Of a stretch of 64,000 nt of DNA, positions 26,560 through 36,995 are shown one piece after another (positions within the stretch are counted from its first letter, which is position 1; each line of letters begins with the position of its first letter). The notes under the pieces were generated by a model that did no database searches, was not told the origin of the DNA, and saw only the letters and a program-made list of their open reading frames with translations. The stretch is from Johnsonella ignava ATCC 51276 (GTDB lineage Bacteria > Bacillota > Clostridia > Lachnospirales > Lachnospiraceae), in contig NZ_JH378833.1 of the NCBI RefSeq assembly GCF_000235445.1, positions 4,435 through 68,434 on the forward strand, given 5' to 3'. A program made the position numbers and the translations under genes.

Positions 26560-27000
26560 CTAATTATTTAAAATCTTTTCCATTAATATCGCATCCTCTG
26601 TGGGATGCGAATAGTAATCTTTTCTTATTCCATTTTGTACAAATCCGAATTTTTTATAAAGAGCAGTTGCAGGCTCATTGTCCCTTCTGACCTCAAGCCT
26701 TACAACTGATACTCCCTTACATTTGCATATAAGCAGAATTTTATTTAATAATAGCTGTGCCGTTCCCTCATTTCTTCTTTCCTTTAGTACCGCAAGTCTC
26801 ATTAGCTCAGCTTCCGGAGCGAGTATCCTTATATTTGCATAACCTATGGTCTTTGTACTCTCCTGTGCCATCTCAATAAAATCATAGCTGTTTTTATACA
26901 TTTCTTCTATTATCTTTTCGGACCACGGCTCTTTAAAACATTCCTTTTCTATGTATGCTATATCCTTAATATCTTCTGCAAGCATCTGTCTTATCCACAT
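26560..27000 (-). CDS. rimI: Ribosomal protein S18 alanine N-acetyltransferase-like GNAT
   Basis: 146 residues. GNAT fold with the acetyl-CoA loop VLKERRNEGTAQLLL and the RLEVRRDNEPATALYKKFGF motif of RimI. RimI acetylates the S18 N-terminus. It directly follows tsaB (1 nt apart), the usual gene order. Confidence 0.9.
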   Translation of the reverse strand: MWIRQMLAEDIKDIAYIEKECFKEPWSEKIIEEMYKNSYDFIEMAQESTKTIGYANIRILAPEAELMRLAVLKERRNEGTAQLLLNKILLICKCKGVSVVRLEVRRDNEPATALYKKFGFVQNGIRKDYYSHPTEDAILMEKILNN

Positions 27001-27001
27001 T

Positions 27002-27697
27002 TTAGTGTTTTGACTCCATTTCTCTTTCCGCCTGGCTTTTTCTCAAATACTCAGGCACCATGCTTTGTGCACTTACAACCTTTCCCTGTCTGTAATATTT
27101 TGCCCCGAGACATGCAAGCGTACCTGCCCTCTGTCTGTTCATATATGCGGGTGCAAAAGCGTATGGACATGCAAAATGATTTTTTATAAATTCCTTATAC
27201 ACAGGAACCCCGTCTCCTAAAAATATTACTTCATCACCCAGGCTTTCAAGTTCATAAAGCACTTCTTTTATATCGGCGGCAAATGATTGTTTTATTACCT
27301 CAAAATCACTTTCATTTTTATAAAATCCTGTATAAACCTGATTTCTCCTTGCATCCATTATAGGGCATATAAGTGCATGGCTTTTAAATATATTATATGC
27401 CGTCATATCAAGTGTAGGAACTGCTATCAGAGGTTTTCCAAGTGCCATTCCAAGCCCTTTTGCCGTCGCCGCTCCTATCCTCAGCCCTGTAAAAGAGCCC
27501 GGACCTGATGAAACGGCTATGGCATCAATCTCTGAAACATCCGTATCGGAACTTTTAAGTACAGAATCTATCATGGGAAGCAGTGTCTGTGAATGTGTCT
27601 TTTTATTATTTAAAGTATACTCTGCCTTTATTACATCGTCTTCCCAAACAGCTGCCGATGCCACAAGTGAAGAGCTTTCAACCGCAAGTATTTTCAT
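27002..27697 (-). CDS. tsaB: tRNA threonylcarbamoyladenosine synthesis protein TsaB
   Basis: 231 residues. ASKHA-fold paralogue of TsaD that scaffolds the t6A complex. Signature start ILAVESSSLVASAAV, the HSQTLLPMI segment and VSSGPGSFTGLRIGAATAKGL. It lacks the metal site of TsaD, as expected. Sits between tsaE and rimI. Confidence 0.95.
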   Translation of the reverse strand: MKILAVESSSLVASAAVWEDDVIKAEYTLNNKKTHSQTLLPMIDSVLKSSDTDVSEIDAIAVSSGPGSFTGLRIGAATAKGLGMALGKPLIAVPTLDMTAYNIFKSHALICPIMDARRNQVYTGFYKNESDFEVIKQSFAADIKEVLYELESLGDEVIFLGDGVPVYKEFIKNHFACPYAFAPAYMNRQRAGTLACLGAKYYRQGKVVSAQSMVPEYLRKSQAEREMESKH

Positions 27698-27739
27698 GTT
27701 ATAAACAGGAACCTTTCATATTGATAATTTAATATAAAT

Positions 27740-28165
27740 TTATAACCCCTCAACTGTAATCCGTCTATAATCAAGTCCTTTTTGAACATCTCTATCAATT
27801 CTTATCTTTATGGCAAAATCGGGAATTATATTCTCTATAAGCTCTGACCACTCAATAATACATACTCCGCTGCCGAATAAATAATCCTCAAAGCCTATCT
27901 CATACATCTCATCGGAATCCGATATACGGTACGCATCAAAATGATACAAAGGCAGTCTGCCTCCGTCATACACCTGCATTATAGTAAAAGTGGGGCTTAC
28001 TATATCATCATCTATACCCAGTCCAAGAGCAAAACCTTTTGCAAATACCGTCTTTCCCGCACCTATCTCACCGTCAAGGCATATCACGGTTCCGCCTTTT
28101 ATATACTTTGAAAAATCATATGCAAACCTTAAAGTGTTTTCATATGAAAAACTGTCATATATCAT
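27740..28165 (-). CDS. tsaE: tRNA threonylcarbamoyladenosine synthesis ATPase TsaE
   Basis: 141 residues. Small P-loop ATPase with Walker A GEIGAGKTVFAKG, SPTF (switch-like) and HFDAYR, then IIEWSE. It drives turnover of the TsaBD complex in t6A synthesis. First of the tsaE-tsaB-rimI-rnz cluster, 4 nt after the YcxB-like gene. Confidence 0.95.
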   Translation of the reverse strand: MIYDSFSYENTLRFAYDFSKYIKGGTVICLDGEIGAGKTVFAKGFALGLGIDDDIVSPTFTIMQVYDGGRLPLYHFDAYRISDSDEMYEIGFEDYLFGSGVCIIEWSELIENIIPDFAIKIRIDRDVQKGLDYRRITVEGL

Positions 28166-28169
28166 ATAT

Positions 28170-28730
28170 TTATTTAAAACCGTTAGTAAAACGTGTAAAA
28201 AAACTGACCCTCGTCTTACTCTTTATAAGCTCCTTAAGTCTGTAATTATCTTTATTCAAATACCTTTTCGGTATAAGATAAGCCCTTATATTATTTAAAA
28301 ATATAATAATCATAGTATTTGTTGCAGCACTTTTATAAACCATATTCCACTCAAATTTAAGACTCTGTCCTGACTGAAATACCTCAAAACCGCTTTCATC
28401 AAATATTATTTTAAATCCGTCTTTTATATGGTTGTTTTTCGCCTGCTTAAAAGCCTTTAAGTACAACATAGCAGGCTGTATTACACTGAACAGCAGTATA
28501 AAAAATACAAACAACAGCTTCATAGGAATATCAGAACTGCTTATATTGATCATCAGCATATATATGGCTGCCAATGTAAAAGAAAGATTAAAAATGCCAA
28601 GCATACCTCTGTTGGCATTGTACATTGAAAAAAGCCAGATATCATTTACATTTAATTTTATATCAAGACTTATGCCGTCTTTTTTATCTTTATTTTCTTT
28701 GTCTTTTGTAATATTATGCATTACCTTCAT
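28170..28730 (-). CDS. YcxB-like membrane protein
   Basis: 186 residues. A hydrophilic N-terminus, two hydrophobic helices (about 45-63 and 68-90) and a C-terminal YcxB-type domain: FKIIFDESGFEV, a central Trp (FEWNMVYK) and AYLIPKRYLN. Family function unknown. It lies between tex and tsaE, 4 nt from the latter. Confidence 0.7.
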   Translation of the reverse strand: MKVMHNITKDKENKDKKDGISLDIKLNVNDIWLFSMYNANRGMLGIFNLSFTLAAIYMLMINISSSDIPMKLLFVFFILLFSVIQPAMLYLKAFKQAKNNHIKDGFKIIFDESGFEVFQSGQSLKFEWNMVYKSAATNTMIIIFLNNIRAYLIPKRYLNKDNYRLKELIKSKTRVSFFTRFTNGFK

Positions 28731-28777
28731 AAGCCTATATATTAATATTGTAAGGAAATAGACTATATAACAAAAAG

Positions 28778-30925
28778 TTAAAACAGCATTGTAAGTCCTA
28801 TCCTTTTTTTTGCAGCATCTATTTTAATTACCTTTACCTCAATTATATCCCCTATACTCAGCACCTCAAGCGGATGCTTTATATATTTGTCTGACATTTG
28901 AGATATATGTACCAACCCGTCCTGATGTACCCCTATATCTATAAATGCACCGAAATCAATTACATTCCTTACAGTGCCCTTTAAAATCATGCCTTCCTTA
29001 AGATCATCAATACTAAGTACATCAGTCCTTAATATAGGTTTAGGCATCTCATCTCTAGGATCTCTGGCAGGTTTTTCAAGTTCATCAGCTATATCTGCCA
29101 AAGTTACTTCTCCTATGCCCAGCTCCTTTGAGATTTTTTTATAATCAACAATCTTTTTTGATATACCTTTTACACCGCCATGTTTAAGCTGTGAAAGCTC
29201 ATATCCCAGTATTTTAAGCAGTTCCTTTGCCGCAGCATATGATTCGGGATGTACACTTGTAAAATCAAGCGGCTCATCCCCTGAAGATATTCTTAAAAAT
29301 CCTGCACACTGCTCAAAAGATTTAGGTCCCAGCTTAGGTACTTTCAAAAGCTGTTTTCTTGTTTTAAAACCTCCGTTTTCCTCCCTGTAAGAAACTATAT
29401 TTCTTGCTATAGTCTTATTTATACCCGAGATATATTCAAGGAGTGAAACCGATGCGGTATTTAAATCAACACCCACCTTATTTACACAATCTTCAACCAC
29501 ATTTACAAGAGTTTCATTCAAATACCTCTGGTTCATATCGTGTTGGTACTGCCCTACACCTATTGATTTAGGATCTATCTTTACAAGTTCGGCAAGAGGA
29601 TCCTGAACTCTCCTCGCTATTGATACCGCACTTCTTGCTCCTACATCAAAATGCGGAAATTCCTCGGCAGCAAGTTTACCGGCGGAATATACACTCGCTC
29701 CGGCTTCATTTACAATTATATATTTTATATCTTCACCAAGCTCTTTTAAAAAGCCGGCAATAAATGCCTCCGATTCTCTTGAAGCCGTTCCGTTTCCTAC
29801 TGAAATAAGCGATATATTATGCTTTTTAATAAGCTTTTCCAGCACTTCTTTTGCTTCTTTAGTTTTATTTTGCGGTGCTGTTGGATATATCACAACCGTT
29901 TCAAGCACTTTACCGTTTTCATCTACAACAGCCAGTTTACAGCCTGTTCTAAATGCCGGGTCCCAGCCCAAAACCACCTTTCCCTTTACCGGCGGCTGCA
30001 TAAGAAGCTGTTTGAGATTTTCACCAAAAACCCTTATAGCCCCTGTTTCAGCCCTCAAAGTAAGTTCGTTTCTAATTTCTCTTTCAATAGCGGGCTGCAT
30101 CAGTCTTTTATATGAATCTGAAACAGCCTCTTTTATATAAGGCTCTGTGAAGCTGTTGTTATTTTTAATAATCTGTCTTTCAAGAAAATTAATTATTACA
30201 TCTTCAGGGGTATTTATCTTTACATTAAGAACCTTTTCCTTTTCTCCCCTGTTTATGGCAAGAATCCTATGCCCTGCACATCTGCATGCACTTTCTTCAA
30301 AGCTGTAATAATTTTCATACACACTTGTCTCTTCTTTATCTTTTGCCTGTGAGGATATAGTACCGTCCCTCATAATATCACGTCTTATCCTCGCCCTGAA
30401 ATCCGCATTGTCAGAGATTTTTTCTGCAATTATATCAAGTGCGCCTGCGATTGCCGCCTTTTCATCTTCAACCTCCAACCCCTCTTTATCCGATATAAAT
30501 GCAGCGGCAGCCTCTGTAACCGGGTATGTGATTTCCTGTGCAAGTATTATATCCGAAAGCCCTTCAAGCCCTTTTTCCCTTGCTGTCGAAGCCCTTGTCC
30601 TTTTTTTAGGTCTGTAAGGTCTGTAAAGATCCTCAACTTCAACTAAGGCGGAGGCATTTAAAATACGATTTTTAAGCTCATCGTCCAAAACTCCCTGCTC
30701 ATCAAGAGCCGCTATAACCTGTTCCATCCTTTCAGACAGATTTCTAAGCTGCCCAAGCCTTTCATTCAGATTCCTTAAAACCTCATCATTTAAAGAGCCT
30801 GTCATTTCTTTCCTATACCTTGCTATAAAAGGTATTGTATTGCCTTCATCAATTAATTTGACTGCCGCCTGCACCTGTGAGGTTTTTACATCAAGCTCAC
30901 AGGCTAATATATTTACTATGTCCAT
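28778..30925 (-). CDS. tex: RNA-binding transcription accessory protein Tex
   Basis: 715 residues, the usual length. Domains in order: N-terminal helical Tex domain (TIPFIARYRKE), YqgF/RuvX-like fold (VLGWDPAFRTGCKLAVVD), helix-hairpin-helix modules (ASVSLLEYISGINKTIA) and a C-terminal S1 RNA-binding domain (GTVRNVIDFGAFIDIGVHQD). Tex binds nucleic acids and RNA polymerase complexes; its exact role is debated. Confidence 0.96.
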   Translation of the reverse strand: MDIVNILACELDVKTSQVQAAVKLIDEGNTIPFIARYRKEMTGSLNDEVLRNLNERLGQLRNLSERMEQVIAALDEQGVLDDELKNRILNASALVEVEDLYRPYRPKKRTRASTAREKGLEGLSDIILAQEITYPVTEAAAAFISDKEGLEVEDEKAAIAGALDIIAEKISDNADFRARIRRDIMRDGTISSQAKDKEETSVYENYYSFEESACRCAGHRILAINRGEKEKVLNVKINTPEDVIINFLERQIIKNNNSFTEPYIKEAVSDSYKRLMQPAIEREIRNELTLRAETGAIRVFGENLKQLLMQPPVKGKVVLGWDPAFRTGCKLAVVDENGKVLETVVIYPTAPQNKTKEAKEVLEKLIKKHNISLISVGNGTASRESEAFIAGFLKELGEDIKYIIVNEAGASVYSAGKLAAEEFPHFDVGARSAVSIARRVQDPLAELVKIDPKSIGVGQYQHDMNQRYLNETLVNVVEDCVNKVGVDLNTASVSLLEYISGINKTIARNIVSYREENGGFKTRKQLLKVPKLGPKSFEQCAGFLRISSGDEPLDFTSVHPESYAAAKELLKILGYELSQLKHGGVKGISKKIVDYKKISKELGIGEVTLADIADELEKPARDPRDEMPKPILRTDVLSIDDLKEGMILKGTVRNVIDFGAFIDIGVHQDGLVHISQMSDKYIKHPLEVLSIGDIIEVKVIKIDAAKKRIGLTMLF

Positions 30926-30961
30926 AATACTTCCAAAAATACAGATTTTTTGTGGCTTTTT

Positions 30962-32173
30962 CTAGATCCTTGCCCTTATAAATTTAATCATCCCTTTTGT
31001 ACCTTCAAGTACAGCTTTAAAATCTTTTTCTCTCATATATCCTGTTAATATAGCAAATTCATCCTTGCCCTCAAGATAGACTGATCTTGATTTACCAAAT
31101 GCCCTCTCACAGTGAGCTATATCTTCCTCATTTCTTCCCTGAAACCTTACAAAATACCGGTGTGAGGTCTTGTCCATATCTTCAACATAAGCTCTTTCTT
31201 CAGACCAGTATGGCTTAAAACCGTTGTTTTTCTTAAAAACTGAAAGTACATCTGCTACAACTGCACTTGCAGTGGGATATTTCCCTGCACCGCTTCCGTA
31301 AAACATAGTTTTTCCAAGTGTATGACCTTCAATCATCACTGCATTATAAACCGACTTAACCATATAAAGCGGATCTGATGATGATATTATCATAGGACAT
31401 ACATAGGAATAAAGTTTTCCGTCATCTATAAACATCCCTCCAAAAAGTTTTATAGATGTGCCCATCTTTTGTGCATACTCAAAATCTATCTTATCAACCT
31501 TTGTAATACCCTCAGTATATATATCCTCATAAGCCACCTCCAGTCCGGTAGCTATTGAAGCAAGTATTGCAACCTTGCGACAGGTGTCATAGCCTTCCAC
31601 ATCAGCTTCAGGCTCTCTTTCAGCATAACCGTATTCCTGGGCGGCACCAAGTGCATCCTCAAATTCAGAACCCTCCTGATCCATCTTTGTAAGTATGTAA
31701 TTAGTTGTACCGTTAAGTATGCCTGAAATTTCCTTTATATTTTCCCCTGCAAGTGATGAAAAAAGTCCTCTTATTATAGGTATACCTCCGCCTACACTTG
31801 CCTCAAATAAAAAGTTTACTCCACATTCATGTGCTATTTTCAAAAGTTCGGTTCCATGTGCGGCAACTACCGCTTTATTGGCTGTTACTACATGTTTTTT
31901 AGCAAGCAAGCTCCTTTTTATATACTCATATGCCGGAGTTGTACCTCCCATAGTCTCAACTACAAGTTCTATCTCAGGATCTTCTTCAATTTTTTCAAAC
32001 TCTTTAACAATCTTTTTTGAAATATCATTCTCCGAAAAAAGCCGCCTGCCAAGTATTGTTTTTACCTCTATATCCTCCCCGAGTTTTCGATTTATAAGCT
32101 CACGATTCTTTTCCAATATCTCATAAACCCCGGAACCTACGGTTCCAAAACCCATTATTGCAATCTTTATCAT
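30962..32173 (-). CDS. hom: Homoserine dehydrogenase
   Basis: About 403 residues. Reduces aspartate semialdehyde to homoserine for threonine and methionine. The NAD(P) fold shows GFGTVGSGVYEIL. The catalytic domain has TANKAVVAAHG, ILNGTTNYILTKM and EPEADVEGYD. A short C-terminal ACT-like region ends the protein, slightly shorter than in B. subtilis. The ATG at 32173 with AAGGAAG 8 nt upstream is preferred; a GTG at 32182 would overlap the previous gene by 4 nt. Confidence 0.96.
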   Translation of the reverse strand: MIKIAIMGFGTVGSGVYEILEKNRELINRKLGEDIEVKTILGRRLFSENDISKKIVKEFEKIEEDPEIELVVETMGGTTPAYEYIKRSLLAKKHVVTANKAVVAAHGTELLKIAHECGVNFLFEASVGGGIPIIRGLFSSLAGENIKEISGILNGTTNYILTKMDQEGSEFEDALGAAQEYGYAEREPEADVEGYDTCRKVAILASIATGLEVAYEDIYTEGITKVDKIDFEYAQKMGTSIKLFGGMFIDDGKLYSYVCPMIISSSDPLYMVKSVYNAVMIEGHTLGKTMFYGSGAGKYPTASAVVADVLSVFKKNNGFKPYWSEERAYVEDMDKTSHRYFVRFQGRNEEDIAHCERAFGKSRSVYLEGKDEFAILTGYMREKDFKAVLEGTKGMIKFIRARI

Positions 32174-32178
32174 ATCTA

Positions 32179-32622
32179 TCACTTCCTTGCAAGTATTTTT
32201 ACATCATATATTCCGCTGCAGTCTTCAATATCTCTTATCATATTATCTATATTTCCCGTTTCTTCAAGCACCTCCACTGACAATGAAATTGAAGCCACTC
32301 CGTTAACAGGTATTGACTGGTGTATTGTCAATATATTTGCATTAAAATCAGCCACAAGATGCAAAAGTTCGGACAATAATCCAGGTTTATCAAGCATCTG
32401 CATGGCAATTGTAAGTGTCTTTCCTTTTAAATCATCATAAAAAGGAAGGATATCATCTTTATATTTATAATATGAGCTCCTGCTTAAGCCGCATCTTTGC
32501 ACTGCTTCAGTTATTCTTAAATTTTTATCCAAGTCAAGAAGACGTTTAACCTCAAGCACTTTCACAAGCACCTCAGGCACCGCCCTTTTTTTTACAAGAT
32601 AGTATTTACTTTCTATCGTCAT
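32179..32622 (-). CDS. ACT domain-containing protein (PheB/UPF0735 type)
   Basis: About 147 residues, exactly the family length, from MTIESKYYLV. An N-terminal helical part (ITEAVQRCGLSRSSYYKYKDDI) resembles a winged/HTH segment and is followed by an ACT domain (LTIAMQMLDKPGLLSELLHLVAD). These proteins are found next to homoserine dehydrogenase and are thought to sense amino acids. GGGAGGGG precedes the chosen ATG; the longer frame to 32655 lacks such a site. Confidence 0.87.
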   Translation of the reverse strand: MTIESKYYLVKKRAVPEVLVKVLEVKRLLDLDKNLRITEAVQRCGLSRSSYYKYKDDILPFYDDLKGKTLTIAMQMLDKPGLLSELLHLVADFNANILTIHQSIPVNGVASISLSVEVLEETGNIDNMIRDIEDCSGIYDVKILARK

Positions 32623-32658
32623 ATATTTTCCCCTCCCAAAAAATAAACACGCCAATTA

Positions 32659-32698
32659 GGCTGCGTCGCCATACATACAGCAAACACCGGATGCAGCC
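32659..32698. repeat. Inverted repeat between prfB and the ACT gene
   Basis: GGCTGCGTC and GATGCAGCC, 9-bp stem with one G-U pair and a long loop. The plus-strand side is followed by CTTTATT. In the minus-strand direction no T run follows, so termination of prfB here is uncertain. Confidence 0.5.
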
Positions 32699-32728
32699 TT
32701 TATTAATAAAAATCCTATGACCATATTC

Positions 32729-33869
32729 CTAATCAATACCGCTATCATCAGTTCTCTTAGGAGACCCCAAACTCAACCATGTAAGATAGGCACTTATGAA
32801 ATCATCGATCCCTCCGTCAAGCACAGCGGATACGTTTGAACTTTCACATGCAGTCCGATGATCTTTTACCATAGTATACGGCTGCATAACATACGAACGT
32901 ATCTGACTGCTCCAACCTATCTCCTTTACATCTCCCCTTATATCAGAGAGCTTTTCAACATTAGCCTGCTGTTTTATTATCAGAAGTTTTGCCTTAAGGA
33001 TCTGGAGCGCCTTTTCTTTATTTCTGAGCTGGCTCCTTTCATTCTGACACTGCACCACAACTCCTGTGGGTATATGTGTCATCCTGACGGCGGAAGATGT
33101 CTTATTGACATGCTGTCCACCTGCACCGCTTGCTCTAAAGGTATCAATTTTTATATCATCGGGATTTAAATCTATATCAATATCTTCCTCTATATCAGGC
33201 ATCACATCACATGATACAAATGAAGTCTGTCTTTTCCCTGCCGCATTAAACGGTGAGATCCTTACAAGCCTGTGTATGCCGTGTTCACCTTTTAAATAGC
33301 CATAGGCATTTTCACCATTTACCTGTACAGTAACTGATTTAATGCCTGCCTCCTCACCGTCAAGAAAATCAAGCACTTCTATGCTGTATGATTTTGATTG
33401 TGCCCATCTTGTATACATTCTGTAAAGTATGCTGCACCAATCGCAGGCTTCGGTCCCGCCAACACCTGCATTAAGCTTGATTATAGCCGAACAGCTGTCA
33501 TAAGGACCTGAAAGCAGCGTTTTTGTCTTTACCTCATCAAGTTTTTCACCCAGTTCATTTATAAGATTTTCTATCTCTCCAAGTACTGTCCTGTCCTCTT
33601 CCTCATAGCCAAGCTCTATAAGTACCTCTATCTCTTCATAAAGATTTTCAAGATTTTTATATTCCTCTATACCGGCTTTAAGATTTTTTAATTCTCTGAG
33701 TGTTTTTGTCGAACTCTCGGAGTTCTCCCAAAACCCCGGTTCTTCCATTGCTTTATTTAATTCATCTATACGCCTTGACTTGTTTTCAAGGTCAAAGTGA
33801 ATCCCTCACTTCCGCCAATGGTTTCTGATAAGTTGACCAAATATATTTAAATTGATCTAGTTCAACCAC
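32729..33869 (-). CDS. prfB: Peptide chain release factor 2 (programmed +1 frameshift)
   Basis: Two overlapping frames encode one protein of about 379 residues. The first frame starts at a GTG (33869) after AAGGTG and codes MVELDQFKY...EVRDSL, then meets TGA at 33794-33792. The slippery site CTT TGA C with an upstream AGGGA element is the classical RF2 autoregulatory site; a +1 shift gives DLENKSRRIDEL and joins the long frame. RF2 signatures follow: SPF anticodon-like motif (LVRISPFNA) and GGQ (SGAGGQHVNK). It terminates translation at TGA and TAA; low RF2 favours the shift. Confidence 0.96.
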
Positions 33870-33948
33870 GGTTTCACCTTCTTTCATATTTTTATAATAT
33901 AAATAATTTCCGATAGTCTGTTAATCCGGAATTATTTTATGCAATAAA

Positions 33949-36519
33949 CTAATTACCCCTTCCGCAGCACTGTTTATATTTTTTTCCGCTTCCACATGGG
34001 CACGGATCATTAGGATAGGGTTTTGCATCTTTTTTCCTTATAGGAGTTTTTGCAAGCGAATCATCCTTATTTGTACCTGTAATCTCTGCAGCAGGTTCTC
34101 TTTCAACACTCTGCTCAATCCTTGCATGATAAAGCAGTTTTACAGTATCTTCAGTTATACCTGCGGTCATCTCGTCAAACATCTCATATGCACTTATCTT
34201 ATATTCAACTAACGGATCTCTTTGTCCAAGCGACTGAAGTCCTATGCCCTGACGCAGCTGTTCCATATCGTCTATATGGTTCATCCATTTATTGTCTATG
34301 ACTTTAAGAAGTACAAACCTCTCAAGCTCACGAACCTGATCACCTGAAGGAAACTCCGCTTCCTTTTCTTCATAAAGCTTTACCGCCTCCTCTTTAAGCC
34401 TGTGTGCAAGCTCATTCTTTTTCATAGACTCCATATCTTCTTCATATTTTACAGGCTTTAAAGGGATAATGGGTATAAGAAGCTCATTTAATTCCTTATA
34501 ATCCCAGTTTTGCGGAGTTAAATCATCAGAGATAGACATATCGACCGCATGCTCAACTATGTCATTTACCATCCTCATAATAGTAGGACGCATATTATCG
34601 CCCTCAAGAACCTTATTTCTCTCCTCATATATAACTTCCCTCTGCTCATTATTTACCTCATCATACTTAAGCAGATTCTCACGAATGCCGTAGTTATTAT
34701 TTTCTATCTTCATCTGTGCTCTTTCAATGGCATTTGAAAGCATCCTGTGTTCTATCTGCTCACCGTCAGGCACACCCAGAGATTCAAATATCTTTATAAG
34801 CCTTTCTGAACCGAAAAGTCTCATAAGATCATCTTCAAGTGATATATAAAACCTTGATTCTCCCGGATCTCCCTGACGACCGGAACGACCTCTCAGCTGA
34901 TTATCAATACGTCTCGCCTCATGCCTTTCAGTACCTATTATCTTAAGTCCTCCTGCAAGTTTGGCATCACTGTCAAGCTGTATATCAGTACCTCTTCCTG
35001 CCATATTTGTCGCTATGGTAACAGCACCGTGTGCTCCGGCACCGGCAACTATCTCAGCCTCTTTTTCATGGAATTTTGCATTTAAGACTGTATGTGCAAC
35101 ACCCTCTTTTTTAAGCATACCTGAAAGCATCTCAGAGGTCTCAATTGTAATTGTACCTACAAGTACAGGTTGTCCTTTTTCATGTGTCGCCTTTATATCC
35201 TCAATCACAGCCTTAAATTTTTCTTTTTTACTTTTATAAACGGCATCTTCATGGTCTACCCTTATTACAGGTACATTTGTAGGGATGGCAATTACATCCA
35301 TACCGTAAGTATTTCTAAATTCCTTTTCTTCAGTAAGTGCAGTACCGGTCATACCGGCTTTTTTAGTAAACTTATTAAAGAAATTCTGGAAAGTTATAGT
35401 CGCAAGAGTCTTTGACTCTCTTCTGACATTTACATGTTCCTTTGCCTCTATTGCCTGATGTAACCCGTCAGAATACCGCCTGCCCGGCATTATACGACCT
35501 GTAAATTCATCAACTATAAGAACCTCTCCGTCCTTTACTACATAATCCTTATCACGAAACATCAGATTATTTGCACGCAGTGCAAGTATTATGCCGTGCT
35601 GTATTTCAAGATTATCGGCATCTGCAAGATTCTCTATATTGAAGAATTTTTCAACTTTTGCAACACCTTCTTCAGTAAGGTTCACAACCTTATCTTTTTC
35701 ATTTACTATAAAATCACCGGTTTCTTCTATATCTTCACCCATTATAGCATTCATTTTTGTAAACTCGCCGCTTGCTTCACCTCTTTCAAGCTGCAGTGCA
35801 CATATATTGCATACTTCATATATCTTTGTAGATTTGCCTGACTGACCTGATATTATAAGAGGAGTTCTGGCTTCATCTATAAGTACTGAATCGACCTCAT
35901 CTATAATTGCATATTCAAGCCCTCTTAAAACTCTTTGATCTTTATAAGCAGCCATGTTGTCCCTAAGATAGTCAAACCCCAGCTCATTATTTGTAACATA
36001 TGTTATATCACAGGCATACTGTGCCTTTCTTTCAACGCTGTCCATATGATTAAGCACCACACCTACACTAAGACCTAAAAATCTGTGAATTTCACCCATC
36101 CATTCGGCATCACGATTTGCAAGATAATCATTTACCGTAACTATATGTACCGGTTTGCCTGAAAGTGCATTTAGATAAGCCGGACATGTTGATACAAGAG
36201 TTTTTCCCTCACCGGTCCTCATTTCGGCTATACGCCCTTGATGAATTACTACACCTCCTATAAGCTGTACCGGAAAGTGCTCCATATTGCGTACTCGTCT
36301 TGCCGCTTCCCTGACAGTAGCATACGCTTCAGGAAGTATGTCATCAAGAGTTTCTCCTGCAGCAAGCCTCTCTTTAAACTTTACGGTATTTTCCTTAAGC
36401 TCATCATCAGTAAGTTTTACCATCGTTTCTTTTAATGCTTCAATTTTTTTGACTGTGGGGTCTATTATCTTAAGTTCCCTTTCACTATGTGTTCCGAATA
36501 TCTTTTCTATTAAATTCAT
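33949..36519 (-). CDS. secA: Preprotein translocase ATPase SecA
   Basis: 856 residues. Motor of Sec-dependent export. Walker A MRTGEGKTLVS, DEVDSVLIDEA, the substrate crosslinking domain, ATNMAGRGTDIQL and QLRGRSGRQGDPG are all present. The C-terminus carries the zinc-binding PCPCGSGKKYKQCCG tail. Followed 79 bp later by prfB, a common Firmicute pair. Confidence 0.98.
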   Translation of the reverse strand: MNLIEKIFGTHSERELKIIDPTVKKIEALKETMVKLTDDELKENTVKFKERLAAGETLDDILPEAYATVREAARRVRNMEHFPVQLIGGVVIHQGRIAEMRTGEGKTLVSTCPAYLNALSGKPVHIVTVNDYLANRDAEWMGEIHRFLGLSVGVVLNHMDSVERKAQYACDITYVTNNELGFDYLRDNMAAYKDQRVLRGLEYAIIDEVDSVLIDEARTPLIISGQSGKSTKIYEVCNICALQLERGEASGEFTKMNAIMGEDIEETGDFIVNEKDKVVNLTEEGVAKVEKFFNIENLADADNLEIQHGIILALRANNLMFRDKDYVVKDGEVLIVDEFTGRIMPGRRYSDGLHQAIEAKEHVNVRRESKTLATITFQNFFNKFTKKAGMTGTALTEEKEFRNTYGMDVIAIPTNVPVIRVDHEDAVYKSKKEKFKAVIEDIKATHEKGQPVLVGTITIETSEMLSGMLKKEGVAHTVLNAKFHEKEAEIVAGAGAHGAVTIATNMAGRGTDIQLDSDAKLAGGLKIIGTERHEARRIDNQLRGRSGRQGDPGESRFYISLEDDLMRLFGSERLIKIFESLGVPDGEQIEHRMLSNAIERAQMKIENNNYGIRENLLKYDEVNNEQREVIYEERNKVLEGDNMRPTIMRMVNDIVEHAVDMSISDDLTPQNWDYKELNELLIPIIPLKPVKYEEDMESMKKNELAHRLKEEAVKLYEEKEAEFPSGDQVRELERFVLLKVIDNKWMNHIDDMEQLRQGIGLQSLGQRDPLVEYKISAYEMFDEMTAGITEDTVKLLYHARIEQSVEREPAAEITGTNKDDSLAKTPIRKKDAKPYPNDPCPCGSGKKYKQCCGRGN

Positions 36520-36643
36520 TTAATTTATCTCCATGTATTTTTAAAACTGTTCTAAAATATTTTCATAAAATAATAATGCAGCATTTATCTGCAGTGCAAT
36601 GTGTGAAAGTATATTTTGTATATTCACGCATAACTAACCTGTA

Positions 36644-36672
36644 TATTTTATCACTTGAGGAGATTAACTTCA
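36644..36672 (-). promoter_or_regulatory. secA promoter
   Basis: Minus strand: -35 TTGAAG (36672-36667), 17-bp spacer, -10 TAAAAT (36649-36644). Leaves a 5' leader of about 120 nt before secA. The remaining intergenic sequence (36520-36995) holds only AT-rich DNA and the divergent hpf promoter. Confidence 0.6.
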
Positions 36673-36931
36673 ATCTAAAGTCGATGAATTAATAAAAAAT
36701 TTACACTTATTTAATTTTCGTAAAAACATAAATGCCTCCCTGAAAGTCAAAATATTTGAATCAAGTATATAATTATAGATATATTTATGTCAATGTGCTT
36801 TCTTTTAAAATTTTAAAAACCTCCAAAAAATCTCTCCTAAACCTATTATACAAATAAAAACTGATTTAATATGTAATTTAGTATATATACTATAAAAGCT
36901 TTTGATGAATAGTTAAGAACTTGCGGTTTTA

Positions 36932-36960
36932 TTGTGCTTTGGTACATTATATGCTATAAT
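36932..36960 (+). promoter_or_regulatory. hpf promoter
   Basis: -35 TTGTGC (36932-36937), 17-bp spacer, -10 TATAAT (36955-36960), about 30 nt before the hpf ATG. Confidence 0.7.
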
Positions 36961-36995
36961 ATAAATATAAAAAATAACGAAAGGAGTTTGTATAT

